DNA of 64,000 bases. Origin: Aegilops tauschii subsp. strangulata (lineage: Eukaryota; Streptophyta; Magnoliopsida; Poales; Poaceae). The DNA is taken from contig NC_053035.3 of NCBI RefSeq assembly GCF_002575655.3, positions 89,057,322-89,121,321 of the forward strand, written 5' to 3'. Shown in pieces: positions 33,461 through 46,629 of this stretch. Position numbers and translations under genes: made by a program. The notes under the pieces were generated by a model, which was given only the letters and a program-made list of their open reading frames with translations, was not told the origin of the DNA and did no database searches. Position 1 is the first letter of the stretch, and each line of letters begins with the position of its first letter.

Positions 33461-36400
33461 ATTCTCCTCCACTACAAGAAATCTCGTCCCGAGATTTAAG
33501 AGGTGTATAAGAGGGGGGAGTTCTGGTTACGAAATTTCTGATGATTCTTCTCGGTCTTGGTTGTCCTTCTCGAAGAGGTCAATCCATTACATTGATGTCT
33601 TCATTCCACTGCTTCAGGTCATCATTATGAAGTCGTCATCCTTTCTTCGGGGGTTCCTTCGTTCTCACGAATAGGTAAGGGGTAGCTCGGCTATGACAGA
33701 ATGCTTAAGGGGTAATCGTCTGGGGTTTTCCCATGAATGAACAGATGAGTATCTCTCAAGTTGAACAAATCAAGAGTAAGGTAAGAAGGTACAATAAGGA
33801 GTTCCAAGCGGATAGACAATCGTTCAATGCCTGAAAAAGAGTGTGAAAGGGGTTCAAAGCATCAAGTTTAAGTATTGCATCTGATACCGGAACAGATCAC
33901 TAGGAAGGTGGCTCATGAATTACACACGAAACCAAGAGTAAGGGATAACTTTGTCAACAAGGTGTACAGGAGAGTCAGGTTTCGATCCTGTGGAACTGTG
34001 GGTTATGGGCCCACCGTGTGGTTAAAAGTAGGAAGGTCGGTGACCTCTTGCACAATCATGTAAGCACGGCATGTCAGAGGATAGTCTGTCGGTTATGTCG
34101 GCAACAACATTGGTACCAAGGGCGAGGGACGAAGAGAACCATTTTCCTGCTCGTTTGAACGAGGCGAACCAGTAGGCAAAGTTCTCGTGCATCGGTGGTT
34201 ACCGGAATGTCATCAACAAATGCAACAGGGTCTTACTGACACGGTTGTACACCAAGGTGTTTACATAAGCAGGAGAAAATTACTGCTTAGATCATATAGA
34301 TCACCAGAAAGGTTAAACAAATCAATGAAAAGGAAAAGGTGACCATCAGATTTAAATGTGTTTAAACACATGTTTCAGGGATATATCCTTCCCAAGGACA
34401 AGCAGAGCATGATATCCATGACAGGATAGAAAGTAGATAACCGTTTAGGTAAGGGGAGAGGAATTTCATGACATAACCCAAACAACGGTATTTGGATAAT
34501 GGACAAAGAAAATTTAGCATTGTTCTTCAAATGCTCTTATTGAAAATTGGAGTACCACAGACATGCTTCGAGATAGCATTGGCATAGTCTTCAAGCAAAG
34601 GTCAGGCTTTGGATACAAAGGATCCATCGGAAACAACTTATAGAATAAGTCTTGCAGTTTCCTCATGGAAGAATGGATAATCTTGCTAAAAAGGAATCTA
34701 TAACAATAGGGCCTCTGGCCAGGTGTGCTAGGCACGACATCACCTTACCGGGTCACATAAAGACCAGTGTTATATCTCTTGGAAATATGTTCCAACCATC
34801 ATATCAGACCGAGATTCAGTTCTGATTGGTGGCAGGATACCTAGGAAGAAAAGGTGCAACACAAATTGACGAGATGACAATGTATGATTCTCGGGAAATG
34901 AACTATGGAGCGAGTTCCGACACATGAGTTCATCATTTAAACCAAGGAGAGGATGATGGGGTAGCTGATGGAGTCAGCGACAATTCATTGAGATTGTCAA
35001 AAGATGGATTCCCACAACAAGGAGATAATATTTGTCAGATCAAATGATATAATGAGGTATGATCAAGGAAAACATACATAGTTAAACATTGGTTGAAAGG
35101 TGCACCCGAAATATGGGCTTAGGTTGCATGATCAGTGTTAGAATGGTGATTCGATAACCAATGGCCTAAGAATGAAATATCGACCATTAACTTCAAAGGA
35201 ATAGGGTTGCAAGAAGTTTCGAAGTCGCACATCATAGTTCAATTGTCGGTTTTCCGGTTAGAAACAACACGGCGACCAAGGAATGAACGGATATGGCCAG
35301 TAGTATCACCCGTATCAAAAATTCTTAAGAGGTGGTGAAATTCTCACGACATTCTTGACATAAAAGATGGTAATACTCCAAGGTAAAGAACAAATACTGG
35401 ATAGCAAGGATCTCAAGGTATAACACGAAACACGAACAAGTTTGTGTTGATCGAAAGGCAATAAAGCGGTCGATGACAACACAAATCATCGAGGGCAAGG
35501 ATGGTACTTCTCATCATGAATTCAATTGATATCCTGGAAGAGCTCAGAATGCTGATGATGATTAGGACAAATTTGGTCGAGAGGCTCCACGAAGAAGCAA
35601 TTGAACAGCGGCTACATCAAGCAACAGGACTAATGCAGAGAAAGATTATTAGAACCATGAATACGACACCAACTCGGAATCAAGCTTGTTGTTCGAGGTG
35701 AAACAATAAGACAAGGAAGATCGACGTAAGCTTAGCTCATCGCCGAAAGTGGTGCTCTGGAAATAAGGACCAGGTAGCACAGTTAAAATCAGCACGATAC
35801 TGATATAGCCAATCAGGCTAGAAATGACGTGATCGAGTACAAACTCGTAAGCAAAGAAGACTACCGACAGTTGTTTAATCACGATGCGGACTCGATTCAG
35901 TTATCGGTGTTTCTTGATTGTTTAATGACTCAGAGCCCGTGAAAAATTGGAATCAGTGAGAATATAGTACTTGATGGAGAACTCATAAGAAGTTATGCAG
36001 TTCCGTGATAATCTCGAGATACCAGGGTGTAATACTCGACGACAGATCAAAATAGAGGTTGGACTAGGTATTGTTCTGCAGAAGACACGTGCTTAAACTT
36101 GCACGAGAAATGGTATTTAAAAGAGAACATGGTCGGAACCACGATTGCAAAATGCCAGATCCCAGATATAAGATGAACTTATACCAAGGGAATAATTAAT
36201 TTAAGAAAAGCTTTAATGGTAAGATCTACATCGTGTCCATGGGCATGAACACAAAGTTCAAGGTCGACTCCCACTTCTTTAATGCATAACCTTTCATTCA
36301 CTTCTCATTTTTGAAGAAGTTGTAGTGTTGACATTTTATCTGGCAAAATACCAGAAGAGTATGACTCGTGAAAACTCTCGAGTTCACACATATTAAGGAA

Positions 36401-37609
36401 GGCATAGGTTCAACCCGTCAGGGTATCGTGGAAACATATACCACAAGCTTCAATAGTAAATACCAGCAGCTCGAAAACAGAGCATGGTTGAGAAAGCAGA
36501 GGATACAATTTACCAAAGGCTTTATATCTCCATGGAAAGGCTCACAAGGTTATTTGAATATGGAGGACACAACCGGATAATAATCCAACAAGAGGTCTGG
36601 TGGTCTACAACGGAGCTGATGTGAGTATCGGTACTCGATCAAAGGAAGAAGGAATGCAAGTGCATCGGATCATAGAAACAACTGACTAACTCAAAGCTCA
36701 AATGTAAAAGAATTATGAATTCCAAGACAAGGGATCAGAAGCAATGCTCTGATTAGGGATGGATAAGTTGAATAGCCTTAGGGGTACAATCGACGGCAAT
36801 TTGATTAGTTGAGAACCAGCTCCTGTTCAAAATTATATCTGAGCCGGAAGGGCGAATTCTAGGATTTGACTGAGGAATGCGAGCATCCTCAACATATTGA
36901 ATCAACGGACTTAAAATGATAAAGACTAGGGATGCCAATAAGATTACGAGACTTATGGGATTACCATAATGCAAGCAAGCAATAATTTCAAGAGCAATAG
37001 GCTGCTCAGGATTTTCGAAAGATCGAATGGTATTTCGAAGTCTTTTGCAAAACACATGAACAACTGGGAATGAGTAGATACTCGATAAGAGCGAGGAATT
37101 ATCCGTAGGGGTATTCAAGTGGAAAGGAACTACAAGGCAGTATGAATAAAGTATTCTCGAAACAATAGAGAGAATTTCGGTGCATCTTGTAATAACAAGA
37201 TCAACTGGGGATGAATGTATGAACGATAAATGTAGGTAGTTATCCATAAGGATACATCGGTGGTAGGGAATTGTAAAAGCGATGCCACATAGTCTCGAGA
37301 GAACATCGTAGGGTGTCTTTGGAATCTTTTGGTGAAGCAAGCGATCATTCGGTCCGAGGGGCTCTCCGGGAGAAAGTATTTACGAGAACCTAGAGTTACA
37401 GTTAGCAAATTCCTTTTAACCCGAATAGAAGAGAGATCAGAGTCCCAGAGTATAGGTCGGGGAATAAAAGATCCTAATACCACCCAATGGCGACGTGGGC
37501 CCGTAAGACACACAGCCATGTTAGTAAAAGTTTTGTAGTGACTAGACTCGACTTCGGCCAAGGAGTTGGAAAGGGGGATTCCTACAGGCAGTCGGCTCTA
37601 ATACCAACT
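33461..37609 (-). other. Non-coding internal domain of the Tekay-like element
   Basis: 4.1 kb without a frame longer than 195 codons and without protease, reverse transcriptase, RNase H or integrase motifs. At its left edge, on the minus strand, is a short SRDEIS-like end of a Tekay-type integrase (complement of 33476-33500: tctcgggacgagatttcttg), the only trace of pol. At its right edge is the primer-binding site (37595-37609). Confidence 0.6.
37595..37609 (-). other. Primer-binding site of the Tekay-like element
   Basis: The complement reads AGTTGGTATTAGAGC immediately after the LTR end GGGGCGTCACA, a match to the TGGTATCAGAGC initiator tRNA-Met site with one change. It sets the element's orientation. 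Confidence 0.75.
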
Positions 37610-40600
37610 TGTGACGCCCCAATTTGACCGTACACTAATCATTCACGCAAATGTGTACGATCAAGATCAGGGACTCACGGGAAGATATCACAACACAACT
37701 CTAAAACATAAATAAGTCATACAAGCATCATAATACAAGCCAGGGGCCTCGAGGGCTCGAATACAAGTGCTCGATCATAGACGAGTCAGCGGAAGCAACA
37801 ATATCTGAGTACAGACATAGGTTAAACAAGTTTGCCTTAAGAAGGCTAGCACAAACTGGGATACAGATCAAAAGAGGCGCAGGCCTCCTGCGTGGGATCC
37901 TCCTAACTACTCCTGCTCGTCGTCAGCGGGCTGCACGTAGTAGTAGGCACCTCCGGTGTAGTAGGAGTCGTCGTCGACGGTGGCGTCTGGCTCCTGGGCT
38001 CCAGCATCTGGTTGCGACAACCAGGTAGAAAGGAAAGGGGGAAAAGAGGGAGAAAAGCAACCGTGAGTACTCATCCAAAGTACTCGCAAGCAAGGAGCTG
38101 CACTACATATGCATGGGTATATGTGTAAAGGGCCATATCGGTGGACTAAACTGCAGAATGCCAGAATAAGAGGGGGATAGCTAATCCTGTCGAAGACTAC
38201 GCTTTAGGCCACCTCCATCTTTCAGCATGTAGAAGAGAGTAGATGGTAAGTTCACCAAGTAGCATCACATAGCATAATCCTACCCGGCGATCCCCTCCTC
38301 GTCGCCATGTTAGAGAGCGATCACCGGGTTGTATCTGGCACTTGGAAGGGTGTCTTTTATTAAGTATCCAGTTCTAGTTGTCATAAGGTCAAGGTACAAC
38401 TCCGGGTCGTCCTTTTACCGAGGGACACGGCTATTCGAATAGATAAACTTCCCTGCAGGGGTGCACCACATAACCCAACACGCTCGATCCCATTTGGCCG
38501 GACACACATATCTGGGTCATGCCCAGCCGCGGAAGATCAACTCGTCGCAGCCCTACCTAGGCACAACAGAGAGGTCAGCACGCCGGTCTAAATCCTATGC
38601 GCGCAGGGGTCTGGGCCCAACGCCCATTGCACACCTGCACGTTGCGTACGCGGCCGGAAGCAGAACTAGCCCCCTTAATACAAGAGCAGGCTTACATTCC
38701 AATCCGGCGCGCGCCACTCAGTCGCTGACCTCACGAAGGCTTCGGCTGATACCACGACGTCGAGTGCCCATAACTGTTCCCGCGTAGTTGGTTAGTGTGT
38801 ATAGACCAAATGGCCAGACTCAGATCATATACCAAGAACTCGTTAAGCGTGTTATTTTTAAGTATCCGCGGACGCCGACCAGGGCTAGGCCCACCTCTCT
38901 CCTAGGTGGTCTCAACCTGCCCTGTCGCTCCGCCACAAAGTAATAGTCGGGGGCCGTTAGGAACCTAGGCCCACCTCTACCGGGAGGGAGCCACCTGTCC
39001 TTTCAGCCCCTCATCAGAATCACTTGCGGGTACTCAACGAGTTGACCCGACTTTAGTCACCACATGTGTCATGTATATAAAGTATATAGTATATACACGT
39101 GATCACCTCCCGAAGTGATCACGGCCCAGTAGTATAGCAAGGCCGACGGACAAGAATGTAGGGCCACTCATGGAACACTAGCATCCTATACTAAACAGTA
39201 GGATAGCAGGTAAGGGTAACAACTGTAGCAACAATGACAGGCTATGCAGCAGAATAGGATTAACCGAAAGCAGTAACATGTTACACTACTCTAATGCAAG
39301 CAGTAGAGAGAAGGAATAGGCGATATCTGGTGATCAAGGGGGGGCTTGCCTGGAAGCTCAGCCGAGACGGAGGGGTCGTCAACACCGTAGTCGTACTGGG
39401 TAGCAGCGGCGTCGATCTCGGGGTCTACCGGAGAAGAAGAGGGGGAAGAAACAGTAAATACGGAGCAAACAAAGCATCACACAAAATATAACAAGGCAAT
39501 ACGCGGTGCCAGGGGTAATCTAACGCGGGGATAGGTGATACCGGCGAAGGGGGAAAACATCAGGGAAAGTATCCCCGGTGTTTTGCGTTTTTGGACAAAT
39601 GAACCAGAGGGGGAAAGTTGTGTGTTCGCTAAGCTAGGAATGTGTGGCGGACGAACGGGCTGCGTATCCGGATTCATCTCATAGTTCTGAGCAACTTTCA
39701 TGTAGAAAACATTTTCATCTGAGCTACGGTTTATTTTCTATGTTTTTCTAAAGTTTTAATCATTTTCTGAATTTATTTATCTATTTAATTCTAACATTAT
39801 CCAGAATAGTGTAAGCTGACGTCATCATGACATCAGCAGTCAATAGGGGGTTGACTGGATCAACCTGATGTGTGGGTCCTGTTCGTCATTGACTCAGACT
39901 GACTAAACAGGATTTATTAGCTTAATTAGTTAATTAGGTTAACTAAGTTTCATTAGTTTAATTAAACTAATTAATTAAGTTAATTAATTCATTAACTTAC
40001 TAATTATTTATTTGTTTTAATCACTTTTTCTTTAATGTTTTCTGGGGCGTGGGGCCTCTTTGTCATAGAGAGGGGCTAAATAGATCTTATACATAAAATT
40101 AGTACGTGAGGGGGTCCCACCTGTCATAGGGTCACTTATTTAATAAAAAGGTTTAATTAGCTTTAATAATGGAGGGGCCTACTGTCATTGACCTATTTAA
40201 CTAAACATGGGTTTAATTAGCATAGTTAAACAGGGGGGGTTTAATGTAAAACGGGATTAATCCACTAATTAGTCAGGAACCAGCTTGCCTGGCCGCGGCT
40301 GTGCGCGCGTGCGCAGAGGCGCCGGCGGCGGGCATGACCAGCGCGGCCAGCGGCGAGCAAGCAGCGGCAGGCAGTGGCTGGGAGCGACGCGGGGCGCGCG
40401 GGCATGCAGGCTACGTCGTCTCGCGGGGGTGGTTGGTGCGCGGGCGCCCCCAGTCGACGGCAGCGACGAAGGGCAGTGGCGGCGGTTAGCGGCTGCAGCG
40501 TGCGGCTGTGGGTGCGCGGAAGGAGGGGATCGAACAGGAGCGCCCCTCCTCCGAGCGTCGGCGTGTGTGCGTGTGCGTCGTGGGTGGCGGCGCAGGGAGG

Positions 40601-41221
40601 AAACGGGAGAGAGTGGGGGGATCATGCGGGAGAGAGTTGGGGTTACGGGTTAGGGTTTTCCTCGGAGTGGGGCGCCGGCTGGGCCGTGCGGCTGGGCTGC
40701 ACGACTGGCCGGCCAGTTGGCCTAGGCCCAAAGGTAGTGGGGTGGTTTTACTATTTTTGCCTTTCTCTTTTAATTTTGTTTTATTTCTTTTCTTTTTATT
40801 TATACTTTCTTGTTTTATTTTAGTTACGTTTTATTTTAGTTTATTTAAAATACCAAGTTAGCACCTAAATTAGTATCATCAAAATAGGCCACTGCCAAAC
40901 CTAGTTTGGACCCAAAATAAATTAGTTTAATATTTTTTTATATTCAATAGCACTTATATAATTGTTTTTGTTACTGTTTTATTCATCTGATGGTATTTAA
41001 ACATTTTATAAAAAGTGTGGTTTCTCCACCATAATTGCTTATGATTAATTTGACACCTCCCGAACATTTTAGTTTCATTGTTTGAAAACTTTGGTAGTTT
41101 GCCTTGGTTTTGAAATTGAATTTGAATCGGTTTTGAATCAACGCGAGTTTATCAACAGTAACCGAGGTGACGTGGCATCATTAGCAGATGGTTATTGTAG
41201 CTTAATTATCCGGGCGTTACA
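37610..41221 (-). repeat. 5' LTR of the Tekay-like element
   Basis: 3612 bp, aligned end to end with the left LTR, with scattered substitutions and small indels such as the extra 9 bases near 40495. It ends with GGGCGTTACA before the acact duplication. Confidence 0.88.
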
Positions 41222-41889
41222 ACACTTGAAAATAAGATTTGGGTTTAAGGGTTTTTGGATGCACAAGTAGTATCTCTACTTCGTGCGGAATTTTTGGCTA
41301 GCAAAGATGGGGGGCAAGCACCACATGTTGAAGGATCTATGACAATATGACTTCTATGTGAATATGAGCAAACATAAATCATTACGTTGTCTTCCTTGTC
41401 CAACGTGAATAATTTTGAAATATAATATTTTGATGGGGGCTCACAATCACAAAAGATTTCCATGATAGTGTATTTGCATGTGAAAGTTCTCTTCCTTATA
41501 CTAATTATTGGTGAATTGCTTGTATGACCAATATTGTGATTGTCAAGCCTCAAAAGATTTCACTTTCTAAACCCAATGTGAAGCTACCACTAGGCATGAT
41601 ATAATTTCAACTTCATGATATTCAATTCATTCAACAATTTACTCATAGGATATAAGTGAAGCATAAGAGTAAATGACAAACTACTCCAAAAAGATATAAC
41701 TGAAGATCAATCGAGTAGTTAAGTAAATAGATAGCTATGTGAGGGCTCTCTCTTATTTAAAAATTTCAGATCTAAGTATTTAATTAAACCAGCATGCAAA
41801 ACAAAACAAAAGGGCATTTCAATAATAGCACACATCATGTGAAGAAGCAAAAACTTAGGCTCAACCGATAATTGCTGAAGAAGAAAGGT

Positions 41890-41911
41890 GGGATGCCTAC
41901 CAGGGCATCCC
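41890..41911. other. Conserved hairpin, first block of copy 2
   Basis: gggatgcc, loop taccag, ggcatccc: an 8-bp stem equivalent to the one at 17865-17888 with an unrelated loop. Confidence 0.55.
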
Positions 41912-42623
41912 CAAGCTTAGATGCTTGAGAATTCTTGAAATATTATCTTGGGGTGCCTTGGGCATCCCAAGCTTGAGCTTTTGTGTCTCCTTAATTCCTC
42001 TCATATCAATGTTTTCCTAAATCTCAAAAACTTCATCCACACAAAACTCAACAAGAACTTGTGAGATAAGTTAGTATAAACCAATGCAAAAACCTTACCA
42101 TACTCTACTGTAGAAAATCACAAAAATTATTATTCAACATTGAATATTAAATGCCTCTGCATATTTAATACTCCTATCCACAAATAGAATCATTAAACAA
42201 GCAAACATATGTAAACAATGCAAACATAACAGCAATCTGCCAAAACAGTACAGTCTGTGAAGAATGCAAGAGTATCAATACTTCCCTAACTCCAAAAATT
42301 ATGAAAATTTAACACACTGTAGAAATTTATCAGAGCTTATTATGCAAAAAGATTCAACATTTTATCACTTTCTGACTTTTCTAGGGAATTTTTGCAACAC
42401 CGATAAACTTTCTGTTTTCAAACACCAACATGTAGACTTGCAAAATAAGCATGGTAAAGGCTGTCCTTGACACTTTTATTGAAAAGAAAGATGCAAAACA
42501 TTATTATATATAACAGCAAGCAAATCCAACTAAAGAAAATGATGCTCCAAGCAAAGCACATATCATGTGATAAATAAAAATGTAGCTCCAATTGGGGTTA
42601 CCGATAATGTTGGAGATGAAAGA

Positions 42624-42647
42624 GGGGATGCTTTCCGGGGCATCCCC
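42624..42647. other. Conserved hairpin, second block of copy 2
   Basis: ggggatgc, loop tttccggg, gcatcccc: an 8-bp stem equivalent to those at 41890 and 17865. Confidence 0.55.
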
Positions 42648-43379
42648 AAGCTTAGTTGCTTGGATATTCCTTGAATATTACCTTTGGGTGCCTTGGGCAT
42701 CCCCATGCTTAGTGTATTGTCACTCCTTATTCTCCTCATATTGAAATCTCACTCAAAACTTGAAAACTTCAATCACACAAAACTTAACGGAACTTTGTGA
42801 GATAGGTTAGTATGATAAAGAGAAAACCATTTCACTTTTGGTACTGCCAAAGACAAGATTAATAATTGTTCTCACACAATTCCTACTGTAGCATATCATT
42901 TCCACAATTTATATTGAGCAATATAAGACATAGAAACTAGAAAGCAAGCAAACTATGCATTGAAAACATAATCTGTCAAAAACAGAACAGTCTGTAATGA
43001 TCTGGATAACTACCATATTTCTGCTACTCCAAAAATTATGAAAAACTTAGACCACGTGAGTAATTTGTATATTGATCTTTTGTAAAAAGAATCAACTCAA
43101 AATAACTCTTCTGTAAAAAATGAGAATTATTTTCGTGAGTGCAAAAGTTTCTGTTTTTCAGCAAGATCAAATCAACTATCACCCAACATGATCCCAAGGG
43201 ATTTACTTGGCACTTTATTGAAAAAAAGCAATAAAACATGATGATTACAGTAGCATAATCATGTGAACACACAAAAACAGTAGGTAAAAGTGTTGGGTTG
43301 TCTCCCAACAAGCGCTTTTCTTTAATGCCTTTTAAGCTAGGCATGATGATTTCAATGATGCTCGCATAAAAGATAAGAA

Positions 43380-44990
43380 TTGAAACATAACAAGAGCATC
43401 ATGAAGCATGAGTTCCTCTCTCATAATAATTTTCAGTAGCATCATGAATAGATTTATCAATATAACCATCACATAAAATATTCTTTTCATGATCCACAAG
43501 CATAGAAAATTTATTACTGTCGATATAAGCAATTCTATTCTCATTCATAATAGTGGGTGTATCATAGGAAGCTCGAATACTATAATTCGGGTTTGATTGT
43601 GTCATAGCTCTATAGTTGGAATTTGTTTTATCGTTTTTCCCACATTAAAAGAGTAATGTTCAGCAAATGGATAATCAAAATTATGACAATAATTATCACT
43701 ACTTTTTATAACATAAGTATCGTCACAATAATCATCATAAGTAGGATGCATGCAATCATCATAGCAAATTTGATCATTCAAAGTAAGGGGACTAAAAATA
43801 TCATCTTCATTAAGCATAGCCTTCCCAAGCTTGTGGCTTGGTATATCATAAGCATAATCACTCTCATCATTAATAGTATGAATAGCACCAACGGTATGAC
43901 AATTGCTATCATCATAATTTCCCAAGTTGGTGCCAAAAAGATTTCCAAGATTATAAGCAGTATCATTATCTTCACAATCATAATCATCACAACAAGCAAT
44001 TGGCATAAAAAATCATCATCAATAGTGCTCTCGGACATTGTGCCATAAGACATAAAAGCAATATCATCATCAAGTGCATCATCTTCAACAATTATTTTTG
44101 ATTCATTTTCATGAGGCACAACAATAATAGGAGCAAAATTATTTGGGAGAGATACCTTTTTACCTCTATTCTTTCTTCTTTTGTTCTTCTTCACCACACC
44201 ATGTGTGGGTTTAATTAATTTTTTCAAGCTTCTTATTGATGAGATTGGTTGGATAGGAAGCTCCTCCTCGTTACCCGATTCATCATAATAAATACTAGGA
44301 GGTTATTGGGAAATATTTTCCCTTTCGTTAGTACTCTCTTCATATTATATTTGTTTTCTTGACTTTAGATAGTTGGCAATATAAGGATTCTCAATGCAAT
44401 ATACCAGACAAAACATATAAATTTCCTCTAGATCAAAATCAAGGAATCTCTTGCGATTAAATTTTGGAATACCCTTAGTTATATGTTTCATTTCTTCATA
44501 CCCCAAAAGAAGACTAAGCTCTTTATGATGCTCAAGGGTAATCAAGTTATCACAATTTTTGGACACTATTTGATCATGAAAGTATCTGCATTGAAGATTT
44601 AAATGACCATGTTCATTGCAAAGTTCACAAGGATGGCGAAAAAATTAAATCTTTCAGCACAATCATCTAGCCTCTCTTGCAACCTTATCGTTTCTAAATA
44701 TTTATGCTTCTTACAAAATCTATCTTCCCTTTTTGGTGTGCAATCGCACTCCCAATTCACTCCACAAAAAGTGACATGCTTATAAGAAACATTTTTGTCA
44801 TGACTTGTGCAATCATTATTAGAATTTTGGATATTCAAAGAATTCACACTAACAACATTGCAATCATGCCCATCATTAAAATATTTTGTGCCAAACATTT
44901 ATATTGACTTCTTCTAGCAATTGAGCACAATTTTCTGATCCATCATTTTCAAGAAAGATATTATAAAGATGATCAATAATATGATGCAAC
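43380..44990 (-). pseudogene. Gag-like polyprotein remnant of Athila-type copy 2
   Basis: Homologous to 15306-17141 of copy 1 but broken. Segments on the reverse strand are 44599-44898 (DGHDCNVVSVNSLNIQ..., with the CGV...CDCTPKREDRFCKKHKYLE cluster), the zinc knuckle around 44600-44640 in another frame, and 44345-44566 (DNLITLEHHKELSLLLGYEE). They continue with the basic region and the acidic Asp/Tyr-rich part at 43602-44227. Where copy 1 has a TAG between its two frames, this copy reads GAG (near 44263), showing that the ancestral reading frame was continuous there. Other stops and shifts make this copy non-functional. The reverse-strand run at 43399-43605 corresponds to the later part of ORF part 2. 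Confidence 0.65.
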
Positions 44991-45058
44991 CTAAATTCCA
45001 TTTTTTATGATATACCTTCAAGCACTCACCTCCTCGGAAACGACGCCAGAAAAGAGCT

Positions 45059-46624
45059 TAATGTCTACTACGCAACTTTATTCCTGTAGACACGTGTTGG
45101 GCCTCCAAGCACAGAGTTTTGTAGGACATTAGCAATTTTCCCTCAAGTGGATGACCTAAGTTTTATCAATCCGTGGGAGGTGTAGGATGAAGATGGTCTC
45201 TCTCAAACGACCCTGCAACCAAATACAAGAAATCTCTTGTGTCCCCAACACACCCAATACAATGGCAAATTGTATAGGTGCACTAGTTCGGCGAAGAGAT
45301 TGTGATAAAAGTGTAATATTGAATAAACAAAAACAGCAAGGTAGCGAATAGTAAACGGGGACAAAAAGGATATTGCAATGCTTAGAAACAAGGCCTAGGG
45401 TCCGTACTTTCACTAGTGCAACCTCTCAACAATGCTAACATAGTTGGATCATATGATTATCCCTCAAAGTGTAATGAAGAATCACTCCCGAGTTCCTATT
45501 AACGGAGAAAAAAAGATAGGAATTGTTTGTAGGGTACGAAACCTCCTCGAAGCTATTCTTTCCGTTCGATCTATTCAAGAGTTCGTACTAAAATAACACA
45601 AAGCTATTTTTCTGTTCGATCTATCCTAGAGTTCGTACTAGAATATCAGCAAAGCAAATTCATATTCATAATACTCAATCCACACAAGGAACTACAAGGG
45701 GACCCCAAAGTTTCTATCGGAGAAAAGATAATAAAAACGTGCATCAACCCCTATGCATAGATTACCCCAATATCACCGCGGGAATCCGTGAGTTGAATGC
45801 CATAACATATATCAGTGAATCAATATGATACCTCATTGTCACCTCAAGTATTCACACCGCAAGACATATATCATGTGTTCTCATATCTGAATATTCAATC
45901 TGACAAGACAAAACTTCAAAGGGTAAAGATTCAATTCATCACAACAAGAGTATAGAGGGGAGAAACATCATATGATCCGACTATATTAACAAAGCCCATG
46001 ATATAGATCACGAGAGAGAGAGAGAGATCAAACACATAGCTACTGGTACAAACCCTTAGCCCCGAGGGTGGACTACTCCCTCCTCATCATGGTGGCCGCC
46101 GGGATGATGAAGATGGCCACCAGAGATGACCCCCCCCCTCCGGCAGGGTGCCGGAACGGGGTCTAGATTGGTTTTCATGGATACAGAGGCCTTGAGGCAG
46201 CGGAATTTCTGATCTAGGGTAACCCCGAGGGGTTTCATAATATTTGGGAATTTATAATGCAAAGAGGGGGTGCGGGAGGCCACCGAGGTGGGCACAACCC
46301 ATCTGGGCACGCCAGGGGGCCCTGGCGCGCCCTGGTGCGTTGTGCCCCCCTCGGTGCACCCCCCTAGGTGCAGCTATGCCCATTGGAAGTGTTCTGGCCT
46401 ATTAAAAATCCACCAAAAGTTTCGCCGTGTTTGGACACCATTTGATATTGATTTCCTGCGATGTAAAAAAAGCAAAAACTAGCAACTAGCACTATGCACT
46501 GGGTCAATAAGTTAGTCCCAAAAATTGATTTAAAGTTGCTATAAAAATGATTGTGAAACATCCAAGAATGATAGTTAAACAGCATGAATACTTCATAAAT
46601 TATAGATACGTTGAAGACGTATCA
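45059..46624 (-). repeat. 5' LTR of Athila-type copy 2
   Basis: 1566 bp. Starts TGATACGTCTTCAACG on the minus strand (46624) and ends GTAGACATTA at 45059, where the usual final CA is mutated to TA. The tRNA-Asp-like site follows. It includes an (AG)n run at about 46010-46028. Confidence 0.87.
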
Positions 46625-46629
46625 CACCT

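Larger units (their letters stand above)
29870..41221 (-). mobile_element. Tekay/Del-like LTR element with 3.6-kb LTRs, non-autonomous
   Basis: An 11,352-bp element flanked by exact acact duplications (29865-29869 and 41222-41226). LTRs are 29870-33460 and 37610-41221. Orientation is minus: the right LTR is followed by AGTTGGTATTAGAGC, complementary to initiator tRNA-Met. The left LTR is preceded, on the minus strand, by a purine-rich agtggaggagaat tract next to TGTAACGCCC, as in Tekay/Del chromoviruses. The internal region is only 4149 bp and has no recognisable gag or pol, so it could not move alone. LTR divergence (many substitutions visible) suggests an insertion that is not recent but later than its host element. 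Confidence 0.85.
41227..43380 (-). other. 3' non-coding region of Athila-type copy 2 with a 726-bp tandem duplication
   Basis: No gene. Two diverged copies of one block lie in tandem: accgataat at 41874 and at 42600, each followed by a gggatgc hairpin, the complement of aagcttggggatgc, a 'gggtgccttgggcatcc' block and 'ctccaaaaattatgaaaa'. Copy 1 has only one version. The start of the 'ttgggaggcaaccc' motif complement is near 43295-43312. Confidence 0.65.
27436..46624 (-). mobile_element. Athila-type non-autonomous LTR retrotransposon, copy 2, with a nested element
   Basis: In minus orientation: 5' LTR at 45059-46624, 3' LTR at 27436-29018, flanked by exact cacct duplications (27431-27435 and 46625-46629). 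The primer-site complement is near 45041 and the polypurine tract complement at 29019-29032. The internal part, without the nested element, is about 4.7 kb, nearly the same as copy 1. It carries decayed copies of the same gag-like protein and no polymerase. Its LTRs are clearly diverged from those of copy 1 after the first roughly 30 bp, so it belongs to a different subfamily. A Tekay-like element (29870-41221) is inserted in its 3' non-coding region. Confidence 0.87.

Noticed and set aside
36753..37340. 195-codon reverse frame inside the Tekay-like element
   Set aside because: No gag or pol similarity and no support from composition. Most likely chance in a 4-kb non-coding domain.
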